Assembly: GCA_029256005.1 (NCBI GenBank)
Contig: JAQSYS010000017.1
Coordinates: 1 to 14,543 of the forward strand
Direction of reading: 5' to 3'
DNA from: Sedimentibacter sp.
GTDB lineage: Bacteria > Bacillota > Clostridia > Tissierellales > Sedimentibacteraceae
Length of the DNA: 14,543 nucleotides
Shown here: piece by piece, positions 14,283 to 14,543 of the stretch
Position numbering within the stretch: the stretch's first letter is position 1
How the letters are laid out: each line of letters begins with the position of its first letter
Translations under genes and position numbers: made by a program
The notes under the pieces: generated by a model
Seen by the model: the letters and a program-made list of their open reading frames with translations, nothing else
What the model was told of the DNA's origin: nothing
Databases searched by the model: none

Positions 14283-14543
14283 GTGAATAACAAGCAAAAT
14301 AAACAACAATATTCTGCTATTCGTTCTATGCAGCAAATAACTCTTGGTCCCAGAATTCCCGTTGTAGCTGTACCTACTGAAATAACAGTTCATTTGGGCG
14401 CTCCTGATGACGTGGCAGAAAATGTTAATGTGCCATATATTGATTATATAAAAAATGTTGCTTCAAGTGAGTTGTATCCAACATGGCCGGAAAATGCCCT
14501 AATAGCAAATATTCATGCCATAACATCTATTGCTATGAACAGA
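14283..14543 (+). CDS. Second SpoIID-like protein, cut by the window end
   Basis: A GTG start at 14283 follows GGAAGGAG with an 8-nt gap. The 87 visible codons run off the right edge. From residue about 36 the product (ITVHLGAPDDVAENVNVPYI, then DYIKNVASSELYPTWPENAL) closely follows the N-terminal SpoIID-like domain of the gene at 12258, including the putative catalytic Glu. The first 30 or so residues differ. The DNA is also nearly the same over parts of this region, pointing to a tandem duplication. Peptidoglycan-binding repeats are expected beyond the window but cannot be seen. Confidence 0.85.
   Translation, partial: MNNKQNKQQYSAIRSMQQITLGPRIPVVAVPTEITVHLGAPDDVAENVNVPYIDYIKNVASSELYPTWPENALIANIHAITSIAMNR

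Overview
This is an AT-rich stretch of a Gram-positive, anaerobic, probably spore-forming member of the Clostridia. The evidence is strong AGGAGG-type ribosome binding sites, a glycyl radical enzyme (an oxygen-sensitive anaerobic catalyst), and proteins built from a SpoIID-like domain plus peptidoglycan-binding modules. Nothing in the window fixes the genus. I see no tRNA, rRNA, IS element or CRISPR array.

Left part (1-2512, minus strand). The first codons of a gene leaving the window (13 to 1) have their own promoter and ribosome binding site. Next comes a two-gene unit: a DUF819 membrane protein, then an M19 zinc dipeptidase, ended by a hairpin terminator at 111-147. A perfect palindrome (2403-2420) just downstream of a TATAAT box is a candidate operator for this unit.

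Selenoprotein candidate (2478-2942, minus strand). A compact single-gene unit (sigma-A-like promoter, strong ribosome binding site, 84-codon reading frame, terminator) encodes a stand-alone TfoX C-terminal-type domain. The frame is interrupted by one in-frame UGA, exactly where this family, as I recall it, carries a conserved cysteine. A hairpin resembling a bacterial SECIS element starts a few bases after the UGA: a bulged U, a 4-bp upper stem and a 6-nt loop with G at position 2, beginning 19 nt downstream. I read this as a probable selenocysteine codon, and it is the most interesting observation here. A fresh nonsense mutation is the main alternative.

Biotin unit (3049-4662, plus strand). 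birA (repressor and biotin-protein ligase) and bioY (biotin uptake) form an operon. A BirA-type operator covers the -35 box of a near-consensus promoter, so the pair should be repressed when biotin is plentiful.

Glycyl radical cluster (4666-8545, minus strand). An XRE-cupin regulator, a 789-residue glycyl radical enzyme and its short radical-SAM activase follow one another. The enzyme has Val where the known dehydratase-type relatives have Glu after the catalytic Cys (GCVVP, not GCVEP), so its substrate is unclear. A 9-bp motif is shared by the regulator and enzyme promoters. Further upstream on the same strand lie a CoA-disulfide-reductase/NADH-oxidase-type flavoprotein and an amidohydrolase of the MTA/SAH-deaminase class; they may or may not be functionally tied to the glycyl radical enzyme.

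Right part (11508-14543, plus strand). This is a tandem cluster of four genes, probably cotranscribed: a Pro/Glu-rich protein with a C-terminal beta-rich domain, a SpoIID-like domain fused to three peptidoglycan-binding repeats, a two-repeat peptidoglycan-binding protein, and the start of a second SpoIID-like paralogue running off the end. None has a visible signal peptide, which fits a role in spore envelope assembly better than secretion. That role is inference.
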